A stretch of 64,000 nt of DNA from NCBI RefSeq assembly GCF_029931775.1, contig NC_079312.1, positions 8,253,821-8,317,820 of the forward strand, read 5' to 3'. Under the pieces are notes generated by a model, which worked only from the letters and a program-made list of their open reading frames with translations, was not told where the DNA came from and ran no database searches. Each line of letters starts with the position of its first letter. The first letter of the stretch is position 1. A program made the position numbers and the translations under genes. Below are positions 31,577 through 42,642 of this stretch, piece by piece. The stretch comes from Euleptes europaea. Taxonomy: Eukaryota > Chordata > Lepidosauria > Squamata > Sphaerodactylidae.

Positions 31577-34500
31577 GGATCTGAACTCAGCGCCTTAGAA
31601 GAATGGAGAGGGATCTGAACTCAGCGCCTTAGAAGAATGGACAGGGATCTGAACTCAGCGCCTTAGAAGAATGGACAGGGATCTGAACTCAGCGCCTTAG
31701 AAGAATGGACAGGGATCTGAACTCGGCGCCTTAGAAGAATGGACAGGGATCTGAACTCGGCGCCTTAGAAGAATGGAGAGGGATCTGAACTCGGCGCCTT
31801 AGAAGAATGGACAGGGATCTGAACTCAGCGCCTTAGAAGAATGGACAGGGATCTGAACTCAGCGCCTTAGAAGAATGGACAGGGATCTGAACTCAGCGCC
31901 TTAGAAGAATGGACAGGGATCTGAACTCAGGGCCTTAGAAGAATGGACAGGGATCTGAACTCACTGCCTTAGAAGAATGGACAGGGATCTGAACTCAGGG
32001 CCTTAGAAGAATGGACAGGGATCTGAACTCAGGGCCTTAGAAGAATGGACAGGGATCTGAACTCAGGGCCTTAGAAGAATGGACAGGGATCTGAACTCAG
32101 CGCCTTAGAAGAATGGACAGGGATCTGAACTCAGCGCCTTAGAAGAATGGACAGGGATCTGAACTCGGCGCCTTAGAAGAATGGACAGGGATCTGAACTC
32201 AGCGCCTTAGAAGAATGGACAGGGATCTGAACTCAGCGCCTTAGAAGAATGGACAGGGATCTGAACTCGGCGCCTTAGAAGAATGGACAGGGATCTGAAC
32301 TCGGCGCCTTAGAAGAATGGAGAGGGATCTGAACTCGGCGCCTTAGAAGAATGGACAGGGATCTGAACTCAGCGCCTTAGAAGAATGGACAGGGATCTGA
32401 ACTCAGCGCCTTAGAAGAATGGACAGGGATCTGAACTCAGCGCCTTAGAAGAATGGACAGGGATCTGAACTCAGGGCCTTAGAAGAATGGACAGGGATCT
32501 GAACTCACTGCCTTAGAAGAATGGACAGGGATCTGAACTCAGGGCCTTAGAAGAATGGACAGGGATCTGAACTCAGGGCCTTAGAAGAATGGACAGGGAT
32601 CTGAACTCAGGGCCTTAGAAGAATGGACAGGGATCTGAACTCAGCGCCTTAGAAGAATGGACAGGGATCTGAACTCAGCGCCTTAGAAGAATGGACAGGG
32701 ATCTGAACTCAGCGCCTTAGAAGAATGGACAGGGGTCTGAACTCAGCGCCTTAGAAGAATGGACAGGGATCTGAATTCAGCGCCTTAGAAGAATGGACAG
32801 GGATCTGAACTCAGCGCCTTAGAAGAATGGACAGGGATCTGAACTCAGGGCCTTAGAAGAATGGACAGGGATCTGAACTCAGCGCCTTAGAAGAATGGAC
32901 AGGGATCAGAACTCAGGGCCTTAGAAGAATGGACAGGGATCTGAACTCAGGGCCTTAGAAGAATGGACAGGGATCTGAACTCAGCGCCTTAGAAGAATGG
33001 ACAGGGATCTGAACTCAGCGCCTTAGAAGAATGGACAGGGATCTGAACTCAGCGCCTTAGAAGAATGGACAGGGGTCTGAACTCAGCGCCTTAGAAGAAT
33101 GGACAGGGATCTGAACTCAGCGCCTTAGAAGAATGGACAGGGATCTGAACTCAGCGCCTTAGAAGAATGGACAGGGATCTGAACTCGGCGCCTTAGAAGA
33201 ATGGACAGGGATCTGAACTCAGCGCCTTAGAAGAATGGACAGGGGTCTGAACTCAGCGCCTTAGAAGAATGGACAGGGATCTGAACTCAGCGCCTTAGAA
33301 GAATGGACAGGGGTCTGAACTCGGCGCCTTAGAAGAATGGACAGGGGTCTGAACTCAGCGCCTTAGAAGAATGGACAGGGATCTGAACTCAGCGCTTTAG
33401 AAGAATGGACAGGGGTCTGAACTCAGCGCCTTAGAAGAATGGACAGGGATCTGAACTCGGCGCCTTAGAAGAATGGACAGGGATCTGAACTCAGGGCCTT
33501 AGAAGAATGGACAGGGATCTGAACTCAGGGCCTTAGAAGAATGGACAGGGATCTGAACTCAGGGCCTTAGAAGAATGGACAGGGATCTGAACTCAGGGCC
33601 TTAGAAGAATGGACAGGGATCTGAACTCAGGGCCTTAGAAGAATGGACAGGGATCTGAACTCAGGGCCTTAGAAGAATGGACAGGGATCTGAACTCAGGG
33701 CCTTAGAAGAATGGACAGGGGTCTGAACTCAGCGCCTTAGAAGAATGGACAGGGATCTGAACTCAGCGCCTTAGAAGAATGGACAGGGATCTGAACTCAG
33801 CGCCTTAGAAGAATGGACAGGGGTCTGAACTCAGCGCCTTAGAAGAATGGACAGGGGTCTGAACTCAGCGCCTTAGAAGAATGGACAGGGATCTGAACTC
33901 AGCGCTTTAGAAGAATGGACAGGGGTCTGAACTCAGCGCCTTAGAAGAATGGACAGGGGTTTGAACTCAGCGCCTTAGAAGAATGGACAGGGATCTGAAC
34001 TCAGCGCCTTAGAAGAATGGACAGGGGTCTGAACTCAGCGCCTTAGAAGAATGGACAGGGATCTGAACTCAGCGCCTTAGAAGAATGGACAGGGATCTGA
34101 ACTCAGCGCCTTAGAAGAATGGACAGGGATCTGAACTCGGCGCCTTAGAAGAATGGACAGGGATCTGAACTCGGTGCCTTAGAAGAATGGACAGGGATCT
34201 GAACTCAGCGCCTTAGAAGAATGGACAGGGATCTGAACTCGGCGCCTTAGAAGAATGGACAGGGATCTGAACTCAGCGCTTTAGAAGAATGGACAGGGGT
34301 CTGAACTCAGCGCCTTAGAAGAATGGACAGGGATCTGAACTCAGCGCCTTAGAAGAATGGACAGGGATCTGAACTCAGCGCCTTAGAAGAATGGACAGGG
34401 GTCTGAACTCAGCGCCTTAGAAGAATGGACAGGGGTCTGAACTCGGCGCCTTAGAAGAATGGACAGGGGTCTGAACTCAGCGCCTTAGAAGAATGGACAG

Positions 34501-35411
34501 GGATCTGAACTCAGCGCCTTAGAAGAATGGACAGGGATCTGAACTCAGCGCCTTAGAAGAATGGACAGGGGTCTGAACTCGGCGCCTTAGAAGAATGGAC
34601 AGGGGTCTGAACTCAGCGCCTTAGAAGAATGGACAGGGATCTGAACTCAGCGCCTTAGAAGAATGGACAGGGGTCTGAACTCAGCGCCTTAGAAGAATGG
34701 ACAGGGATCTGAACTCGGCGCCTTAGAAGAATGGACAGGGATCTGAACTCAGCGCCTTAGAAGAATGGACAGGGGTCTGAACTCGGCGCCTTAGAAGAAT
34801 GGACAGGGATCTGAACTCGGCGCCTTAGAAGAATGGACAGGGATCTGAACTCGGCGCCTTAGAAGAATGGACAGGGATCTGAACTCAGCGCCTTAGAAGA
34901 ATGGACAGGGATCTGAACTCAGGGCCTTAGAAGAATGGACAGGGATCTGAACTCGGCGCCTTAGAAGAATGGACAGGGATCTGAACTCGGTGCCTTAGAA
35001 GAATGGACAGGGATCTGAACTCGGCGCCTTAGAAGAATGGACAGGGATCTGAACTCGGCGCCTTAGAAGAATGGACAGGGATCTGAACTCGGCGCCTTAG
35101 AAGAATGGACAGGGATCTGAACTCGGCGCCTTAGAAGAATGGACAGGGATCTGAACTCAGGGCCTTAGAAGAATGGACAGGGATCTGAACTCGGCGCCTT
35201 AGAAGAATGGACAGGGATCTGAACTCAGCGCCTTAGAAGAATGGACAGGGATCTGAACTCGGTGCCTTAGAAGAATGGACAGGGATCTGAACTCGGCGCC
35301 TTAGAAGAATGGACAGGGATCTGAACTCGGCGCCTTAGAAGAATGGACAGGGATCTGAACTCAGCGCCTTAGAAGAATGGACAGGGATCTGAACTCAGCG
35401 CCTTAGAAGGA
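31577..35411 (+). repeat. 34-bp minisatellite, about 113 copies, with 16-unit higher-order repeat
   Basis: The unit is GGATCTGAACTCAGCGCC plus TTAGAAGAATGGACAG. From the first CCTTAGAAG (31593) to the last (35401) is 3808 bp, exactly 112 periods, so there is no net indel. Units differ mainly at one trinucleotide (AGC, GGC, AGG or ACT in CTCNNNGCC) and at GGGATC versus GGGGTC. A block of 16 units is duplicated: the rare ACT unit recurs at 31961 and 32505 (544 bp) and the rare GGAGAG ending at about 31768 and 32312. There is no reading frame. A single-copy relative of the unit is at 37645-37665 and a vestige at 36075, so the array arose locally. Confidence 0.98.
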
Positions 35412-36080
35412 TGGACAGAATTCGAGTCGCTTTAGGTTCTTCCGTAGAGGCACTTTTAGGAAGGGAAAATGGCAAAGAAAGGAGTGGGGGGGCTGGGGCA
35501 GTTGGGGGGGAGACGAGAGCAGTTGTGGGAAATAAGTGGGGGCTGAGAGGGAGGCGTGGGGTGGTGCCGCAGTGTAAGGGGGTACAGAGGGAAGAGCCAA
35601 GGGAGCTGAGGGGTGGGTAGGTGTGGGGCCCGGTCAGCGTGCTTGACCTTTGCAACACCCACACAAAATAGTCAGGAGTTTCTGAGGAGACCTTCCTCCT
35701 CAATAAGAAGGCTTTGCCCTTTTTCCTCTTGAAAGCGAATGCAGGCGCTTTAAGCCTTTCCCACACAAGTTATTATCCTGGATTCCATTGTTTTGGGAAT
35801 CAGGTTTTTTCTTCTTCTCCCCAACACCACAGTAATGCACTGGGGCGCCTCCAGCACTTCTCTGCCTTTTTCCAGTTCCTTCCAAAACTTGTTTTGGGCA
35901 ATACTGCAGTAAGACCTGGATAGCTGCCCTGTGGGTGGGAAAGCCCACACGACCCACCACCATGACCCTTGCAAGCAGCAACTTCATCACCCTGCATCAG
36001 AGGCCACCTCTTTGTTCCAGTGTACAGATCCACATGTACAAATCCGTGCGGTCCCTCCCCGGTAGGATCCGAAGTCATCG
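35412..36080 (+). repeat. Tandem segmental duplication, unit 1 (partner 37650-38240)
   Basis: GGCACTTTTAGGAAGGGAAA, CCCACACAAAATAGTC, AGAAGGCTTTGCCCTTTTTC and TGTGGGTGGGAAAGCCCAC recur in the same order at 37650-38240. A shorter third relative (GGTTCTTGTGCAGAGGCGCT) is at 31220. This is a duplicated KZFP 5' flank or intron 1. Confidence 0.85.
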
Positions 36081-36896
36081 CTTTAGAACAGTCATGTCCA
36101 AAGTCCGGCCCTGGGGCCAATTGCGGCCCCTGGGCCGGTTTAATACGGCCTGTTTTGCCTGTTTTGCAGAGAGAGAAAAGGGGGCGCGTGGGGGCTGCGC
36201 CTGCGCTTTGCATCCCCGACCGAGGGGGCGACGCTTGGGCGGAGGGTCGCCTTTGTTGTTCTGACACATGGAAAAGCAGCAGCAGCTCCTCCCGAGTGGG
36301 TCAAGGGGGATCCTGAGGATGGGTTTTGGGGGACTCGAGGGTGGGAAAGGTGGCGGGGGGAAGGGAAATGCAAGGGAGGTCAGAGGCTGGCCCCAATCCG
36401 GGAGAGGAAAGACACCCCCCCACAAACACACACACACACCGAAAAGCCTGGGAATGGGGGGGGGGGCTGCTCCGTCTGGCTCTCCTCTTTCTTTTTCTTC
36501 CTCTCTGCAGAAGGGTGGGGTGGGGGGGAGATGCAGCCCCTTCCCTGCATTGTGGAGGCCTCCCGAGGGATCCAGATTTGCAGGGTGGGTGGAAGGGAGG
36601 AGGGGAGAGACTGGATGGGTCTTGAGTGGGGGGGATTGTGAGTCAAGGAAAGGCAGGGGGGAGAGGGGGCTGGATTTGGGGGCGGGGAGTGTTTGGAGTC
36701 AGACCCCCCAGCAGGTTCTCTCCAAGGCAAGTGGCTGCTTCGAAAGAAGGGATGGGGTGGGGGAAATAAATGACTCCTGGCATGTATCGTGTTTGGAAAC
36801 GAGGCGCGTTCAGACGGGGCCGAGTCTGCAGAGGAGACCCGTGTTCATTCCGGAGGTCAAAGCCCCGAGCAGAGAGCAAAGAGGTCAGAAGGAAAG

Positions 36897-37195
36897 AAGA
36901 AGAGAAGAGTTGGTTTTTATATGCCCACTTTCTCTACCACTTAAGGGTGGCTTACAATTGCCCTTCCCCTCCCCACAACAGATACCCTGTGAGGTAGGTA
37001 AGGCTGAGAGAGCTGTGACTAGCCCAAGGTCACCCAGCTGGTGACCTTCGTGTGTAGGAGCGGGAGAAACAAATCCAGCTCACCAGATTAGCCTCCACCG
37101 CTCATGTGGAGGAGTGGGGAAATCAGACCCGGTTCTCCAGATCAGACTCCACTGCTCCAAACCACCGCTCTTAACCACTACACCACGCTGGCTCT
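36897..37195 (-). mobile_element. tRNA-derived SINE inside hAT copy A
   Basis: AGAGTTGGTTTTTATATGCC to CCACTACACCACGCTGGCTC in minus orientation; the same insertion is at 57915-58203 in hAT copy B. Confidence 0.9.
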
Positions 37196-37321
37196 CATGG
37201 GGAGAAAAACTGCACATTCCTCCCTGCACGGAAGATGTCAGAGTGTATGAATCTTGGACTGCATGAGAATGAAAACCAGTTTATTTCCTGGCTCAGATGA
37301 GGGAAGGACAGAATACCCCCC

Positions 37322-37415
37322 CGGCCAGAGAGGCACATGAGCAGGGGGGGAGGAAGAGTTCCTGCTCCCTCCCTACAGAACGAAGGTTGGAGATTTAGAA
37401 ACTGGGGAGCGTCCG
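37322..37415 (+). promoter_or_regulatory. Exon 0 module captured in hAT copy A
   Basis: CAGAGAGGCACATGAGCAGG, then TTCCTGCTCCCTCCCTACAG, and GGGGAGCGTCCG followed by donor GTGAGCTGAAAGGGGCTTTG. Compare gene 1: TAGAGAGGCACATATGAGGG and GTGAGTTCCCGAGGGGCTTT. It lies 1.27 kb upstream of the start-codon exon acceptor of gene 3 in the same orientation and so could act as a first exon. Confidence 0.5.
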
Positions 37416-37649
37416 GTGAGCTGAAAGGGGCTTTGGGGAAAGGAAGGAATGTAGCCATGTTTTTTGTTGTGCAGTCTGTGGTTATGGGCATAATAAGTAT
37501 GCAGTTTGCAATAAACTTTGCATAAAATAGTTAATTTGCATTTAATTAATTTAATTAAGAATGTCAGGCAAAATGGTCGGCCCTCACACATGTTCACTTC
37601 ATCAAATCTGGCTCTCTTTGAAAAAAGTTTGGACACCCCTGCTTTAGAA

Positions 37650-38240
37650 GAACTGGCGGGATTCGAGATGCTTCAAAGCCTTCTGTAGAGGCACTTTTAG
37701 GAAGAGAAGGGGCAAAGAAAGGTGTGTGTGGGGGGGAGTTGAGAGCAGTTGCAGGAAATGAGTGGGGGCTAAGGGGGAGGTGTGCGGTGGTGCAGCAGTG
37801 CAAGAGGGGTGCAGAAGGAAGAGCCAAGAGAGCTGAGAAGGGAGGGTATGTGTGGGTCACAGTGTTGTTGACCCTTGGAACACCCACACAAAATAGTCGG
37901 GATTTTCTGATGAGACCTTCCTCCTCGATAAGAAGGCTTTGCCCTTTTTCCTTTTGAAAGCTAATGCAGGTGTGTTATGCCTTTTCCACACGGGTTATTT
38001 CCCCCGGATTTCATGCTTTTTCCTCTGCTTCCCCACATCATAGTGGTCCATTTAGGCATCTCCCAGCATTTCCGTGACTTTTCCCTATTCTTTCAAAAAC
38101 TTGTTTCACTGCAAAGTTTAGGTAATATTGCAGTAATGCCTGGATAGCTGTCCTGTGGGTGGGAAAGCCCACGCAACTGACCGCCATTACCCCTGCCCCA
38201 CCCCACAGCAGCATCTTCATCAAGCTGCCATGGGGGTTAT
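37650..38240 (+). repeat. Tandem segmental duplication, unit 2
   Basis: Partner of 35412-36080. Begins GAACTGGCGGGATTCGAGAT and GGCACTTTTAGGAAGAGAAG. In unit 1 the equivalent edge carries the expanded 34-bp array; here it carries the hAT insertion. Confidence 0.85.
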
Positions 38241-38687
38241 ATATCAGCAAACCTTATAACAGTGAGTGTACCAGCTTCTCTGAATTCTCAGCTTTCATTA
38301 AAAAAAACTCTAGCCCCTTTTGTTGCAGAGATAGAAGATGAAAGGCATGCGTTATAATGCTATAACAATATTCTGCTGCAGATCACACCTCCTCTTGGAT
38401 TTGTCTTCCTGCATCAGGGAGAGCCTCTTGGCTCCTTTGTGCAGAGCCAGGAGGTCCTTGCACAGGCTTCAGTGCAGAATCTCAAACGGGCACCTTGGGA
38501 GGTTGGACAGGGACCAAGTAGCTTCAAGTTCCCTAGAGGCATGTGTAGGAAGGAAATGCAGAGAGCGATGGGAAAAAGGAATCTGGGCTTGCCCAGGGAA
38601 AGGGGTTGGTGGTGGGTAGGGAAGGCAGGAGGAAAGAGAGAAAGTTGCATGCTCTAAAAGGGTATCCCACCTTTCTTTCCCTCCCAG
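38241..38687 (+). other. Gene 3 intron before the start exon
   Basis: 38405-38560 (CTGCATCAGGGAGAGCCTCT, GTCCTTGCACAGGCTTCAGT) is another relative of the KZFP 5' module and matches 26170-26260 on the gene 2 strand. No further exon was identified. Confidence 0.5.
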
Positions 38688-38758
38688 ACAGCAGCGGAAA
38701 AACACCTTTGATGCCTTCTCCGCCATCTCCTCCATGCGGTGAAAGGAAAAGAGCCACC

Positions 38759-38773
38759 ATGCAGCCCGCTCAG
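38759..38773 (+). CDS. KZFP gene 3, start-codon exon (MQPAQ)
   Basis: The exon probably spans 38688-38773, with acceptor TTTCTTTCCCTCCCAG and donor GTACGT. The ATG at 38759 has context GAGCCACCATGC (strong Kozak). A GT microsatellite begins in the donor itself (38775-38801), so repeat-length changes could affect the 5' splice site. Confidence 0.87.
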
Positions 38774-38775
38774 GT

Positions 38776-38801
38776 ACGTGTGTGTGTGTGTGTGTGTGTG
38801 T
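38776..38801. repeat. (GT)n microsatellite at the donor of gene 3 exon 1
   Basis: About 11 GT units starting within the intron donor GTACGTGTGT. Confidence 0.95.
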
Positions 38802-39025
38802 CATTAGTAAGATGTGCCGTGGAGGGCAGGGATGCTTCCTTCTTTGTTGCAAGGCTGAGAGGATCGGGCTCCTTTCCTTTGGTTCTGGTCCCACCCACTG
38901 GGGAGGCAGGGAAATGGTCCCCCCCCCCAACCCACATCTTAGATGGTTTGTGCAGGGAAGCCTATGCAGGGTCTATAAAACAATGGCTCTATTAGGATGG
39001 ACTCTAAATGAGCACAGGGAGAGTA

Positions 39026-39220
39026 GGGTTACCAAACTCCAGGTGAGGCCTGGAGTTCTCCTACTCTGTACCACAGAGATCAGGACACGCGCTATGACGG
39101 ATTATCTCTCTGCTGAGTTCCCTTCCTTTCCCAAACTCCTGCCTTCCTCAAGCAACCCCTCCGGCAAATCTCCAGGAGTTTCCCAAGCTGGAATTGGCAG
39201 CTCTTGTGGAGAGCTAGATT
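39026..39220 (+). mobile_element. hAT-like MITE
   Basis: AGGGTTACCAAACTCCAGGT to CAAGCTGGAATTGGCAGCTC; diverged member of the AGGGTTGCCA family. Confidence 0.6.
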
Positions 39221-39972
39221 TTGAGTCACACATGTTTCTTGGCCTTGCTGAAAAAACAAAACAAGTGGGGTGGCTGATATTGTTAGGTGGCCCAGCAGAA
39301 GTCCAGTTTGCACTTCCTGACAGTCTGAAGGTGGTACTTGAGGATACTTGTCCGTACTGAAAACGATCTTGGTTTGTATCAAGGTGTGCTGGGAGAAAGA
39401 CACAATGGCCATTCTCAAGAGCCCCGTTGTAAGAAACAGAGAACTAGATACAAACATGCTGGTCTCCTGGTTTTGTGATTTTTTCATTTGACATCAAATT
39501 TTTGTGTGTGTGTTTGTTAAGTTCTTTTTTTTAAAATAGGTTTTTTTTTAATTGGACCAAACTTGTATGCAAGCTGTATACTTTGTAACATTAGCTTATC
39601 TTTCAAACTGGTTCACAGCCAGTTTAAGAACTGTTCACAGAATGGTTAAAACCTGAAGGATTGGATACATCTGAAAATGTTTCCCCAAACCATTAATGTG
39701 TGTCCAGGGCCAAAAGCTTTTTGAGAGGAAATGGTGTATGTAAATCTAGCAGCAATAAAGCCTACAAATTTGTCCCTTTCTGTATCCTTGAGCCATATAA
39801 AAAATACCCAGCTAGTTTTGAGGGTATTATTAAAATCGGATATCCCCCAGAAGAAAGGCCTAGGGTCAATGATACACAGAATGACCATGGAAGGCAGGGC
39901 AGGAAGGAGACGTAGAAATGCCCATGACGGAAACAAAAGGGGGGACATGTTTCTTGATGGGACCAGGGAGAT
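39221..39972. other. Gene 3 intron 1, nothing recognised
   Basis: AT-rich intronic sequence with T-runs near 39530. No exon or known repeat was recognised. Confidence 0.4.
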
Positions 39973-40222
39973 GAAGAAGAAGAAGAGTAGGTTTTTATAC
40001 CCCTCTTTTCTCTACTTTCAGAAGTCTCAAAGCAGCTTATGATCCCCATCTCTCTCCCCTCCCCTAACAGGTACTTTATGTGGTAGGTGGGTCTGAGAGA
40101 GTTCCGAGAGAACTGTGACTGGCCCAAAGTTACCCAGAAGGCTTCATGTGGAGCAGCGGGGAATCGAACCCGGTACTCCAGATTAGAGCCTGCATCTCTT
40201 AACCATGACACCACGCTGGCTC
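39973..40222 (-). mobile_element. tRNA-derived SINE (family A)
   Basis: AAGAAGAAGAGTAGGTTTTT to AACCATGACACCACGCTGGC; minus orientation. Confidence 0.85.
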
Positions 40223-40708
40223 ACTGTCATATCAAAATCCGTCCAAGACAGTTTGTAATTCCCTGCAGAACTCCGAGCCCCTTTGATTGGAGGGGACCTC
40301 AAAGGGACTCAAATGTTCTTCGAGATGAACCACGTGACACCTCTGTCATTACCTCAAAGGCCAATTAGAGAAAGGGCGAGTGATCAGAAATTTAGGCTCT
40401 GTGGGAATTTTGGGATGCAACACGGCAGTATGATTTTTGTTGATGATCTTTCCCTAAGAACTGGGAAGAATGTGACGCTGAGCCCTTTGCCTCAACTGAT
40501 CTGCTACTGTCGCCGCTAGGAAGCCGCTCCTCAGGCCTCTTCTGCTCTCAATGGGAGACAATTGCTTGGTCTTGCTCCCCGTTTGCCAGTTCAAAGTTGG
40601 GAGAGCGTTAAAAACCTCCTTGTTTTTCCCCCAGAGAGCAAGTTCTGGCGCTCCTCTCAGCCAGAAGTCAGCATATTTTTGTGTGCTCAGCACGCCTGTC
40701 TCTGTATA
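40223..40708. other. Gene 3 intron 1, nothing recognised
   Basis: No exon-like or repeat segment was recognised. Confidence 0.35.
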
Positions 40709-41068
40709 CCACCAGCGTGGTGTAGTAGTTTGGAGCGGTGGACTCTGATCTGGAGAACCGGGTTTTATTCCCTACTCCTACACATGAAGCCAGCTGGGTG
40801 ATCTTGGGATAGTCACAGCTCTCTTAGATGACTCCCACATGAGCGATGGACGCTAATCTGGTGAACTGGATTTATTTCCCCGCTCCTACACATGAAGCCA
40901 GCTGGGTGATCTTGGGATAGTCACAGCTCTCTTAGAGCTCTCTCAGCCCCACCTACCTCACAGGGTATCTGTTGTGGGGAGGGGGAGGGAAGGTGATTGT
41001 AAGGTTTGATTCTCCCGTAAGTCGTAGAGAAAGTTGGCATATAAAAACCAACTCTTCTTTTTCTTCTT
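40709..41068 (+). mobile_element. tRNA-derived SINE (family A) with internal duplication
   Basis: CCAGCGTGGTGTAGTAGTTT to AACCAACTCTTCTTTTTC. The piece TCCTACACATGAAGCCAGCT through ATAGTCACAGCTCTCTTAGA occurs twice (about 40776-40837 and 40884-40945), giving a longer SINE variant. Confidence 0.85.
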
Positions 41069-41189
41069 CTGCTGCTGCTGTTGTTTCTGGGTTCCAAAAT
41101 AGAGTCCAGAAGAATGAGGAGGAGTTCAAACCATTTCGCTCTAAGGAGCGACTCCCAACAGGTTCATACAACCAAACTGCCTATGAGGG

Positions 41190-41400
41190 GTCGTGGCTCA
41201 GTGGTAGAGCATCTGCTTGGCATGCAGAAGGTCCCAGGTTCAATCCCTGGCATCTCCAGTTAAAGGGACCAGGCAAGTAGGTGATGGGAAAGACCTGTGC
41301 CTGAGACCCTGGAGAGCCGCTGCCAGTCTGAGTGGACAATACTGACTTTGATGGACCAAGGGTCTGATTCAGTATCAGGCAGCTTCATGTGCGTTCATGT
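41190..41400 (+). mobile_element. tRNA-Ala-derived SINE, best-preserved copy
   Basis: GGTCGTGGCTCAGTGGTAGA, GCATCTGCTTGGCATGCAGA, AGGTCCCAGGTTCAATCCCT: intact A and B boxes of an alanine-type tRNA, then a body ending AGGCAGCTTCATGTG. Confidence 0.92.
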
Positions 41401-41636
41401 GAGCATATTAAATGGAAGACCTTAGGGCAGGTCTTCCAGTTAACAACCCTAGACTAACATAAGGGAATATCTTGAAAGTTCTGTCATCACACTCTCCAGA
41501 AGGGCTTTCTGCTCAGAGGTGGAACGCACATCTGTGATGGGGGAAGGAGGAGCCCAGTAAGGAAGAAAGGTAGCAGGTACCCCCCTGGGAGTGATGGCCA
41601 CCCCTCTGGCCCTGAGATGCCCCAAAAGAGAGCTGA

Positions 41637-41930
<294 letters not shown>

Positions 41931-42179
41931 TGAGGACTGACTATGTCTGAGTTCATCTAGACCTGGCAAGGCCTCAGGTTTCTCCATGTGGAGAACGGAG
42001 GCCCTGCCTAGCCTGCAGCATCTAAGAGGACATGAGAAGAGGCCGGTGCCAAGGGAGCCTTTATTGGAGAGGGTGGGACAGTGTTTCCCTCCCACCCAGT
42101 GAAGTCTGGGGCTTCCTTAACCCATGCTGGGAAGGGGGTTGGAGTGAGGAACGGAAGGTGGAAGGAAGGATTTATGTTG

Positions 42180-42620
42180 ACTGAATGGAGCGGGTGCCGA
42201 GAAGAGGATGACCAGGGGCCTGGAGGCCAAGCCCTACGAGGAAAGGCTGAGGGACTTAGGAATTTTCTGTTTGGAGGAGAGGTGGTTGAGGGGGGGACAT
42301 GATTGCTCTCTTCAAGTATTTTAAAGGCTGTCACTGAGAAGAGGGCAGGGAGCTGTTCCTTTTGGCAGCAGAGGATAGGACTCGCAATAACGGGTGTAAA
42401 TCACAGGCAGAAAGGTACCTGCTGGACATCAGGGAAATTTTTTTTTAAGGTGGGAGTAGCTCAGCAGAGGAATTGGCTGCCTGGGGAGGTGGTGACTTGA
42501 GCTCCTACTCTGGCAGTCTTCAAGCAGTGGTTGGAAAAACACTTGCCAGGGGTGCTTTAGGCTGATCCTACATTGAGCAGAGGGTTGGACTAGATGGTCT
42601 AAATGGTCCCTTCCAACTTT
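42180..42620 (+). mobile_element. CR1 LINE 3' part ending next to an exon
   Basis: AAGCCCTACGAGGAAAGGCT, then the C-terminal CR1 coding relic and 3' end GTTGGACTAGATGGTCTAAA, TGGTCCCTTCCAACTTT. Its end is only about 22 bp from the acceptor of the KRAB-B exon of gene 3. Confidence 0.85.
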
Positions 42621-42642
42621 TGTTTGTTTCCTCCTGCAAAAG

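Larger units (their letters stand above)
36089..37641. mobile_element. hAT-type element, copy A (1553 bp), carrying a KZFP exon 0 module
   Basis: The TSD CTTTAGAA (36081-36088 and 37642-37649) is perfect. The ends are CAGTCATGTCCAAAGTCCGG and GTTTGGACACCCCTG, imperfect inverted repeats (CAGGGGTGTCCAAAC when inverted). A second copy is at 57010-58620. The interior is mostly GC-rich non-coding sequence and includes a family A SINE (36897-37195) present at the same place in copy B, so the SINE joined before the element last moved. At 37322-37415 it contains the KZFP exon 0 module with donor GTGAGC. No transposase is present. It was inserted into the single-copy ancestor of the 34-bp repeat. Confidence 0.88.

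Noticed and set aside
30692-31584. Open frames of 110-200 codons in the GC-rich region around 31 kb
   Set aside because: Low-complexity Pro/Gly/Arg-rich frames on both strands caused by G- and C-runs; the segment is better explained as repeated 5' exon modules.
31577-35411. CRISPR array
   Set aside because: Units are directly adjacent with no unique spacers, and the sequence is vertebrate. It is a minisatellite.
36268-37044. 258-codon plus-strand open frame inside hAT copy A and similar frames in copy B
   Set aside because: The frame is not preserved between the two copies and has no domain. GC-rich noncoding content explains it.
41190-41270. Functional tRNA-Ala gene
   Set aside because: A and B boxes are present, but the sequence continues into a SINE body shared with 7297 and 45683 and the acceptor stem is altered.
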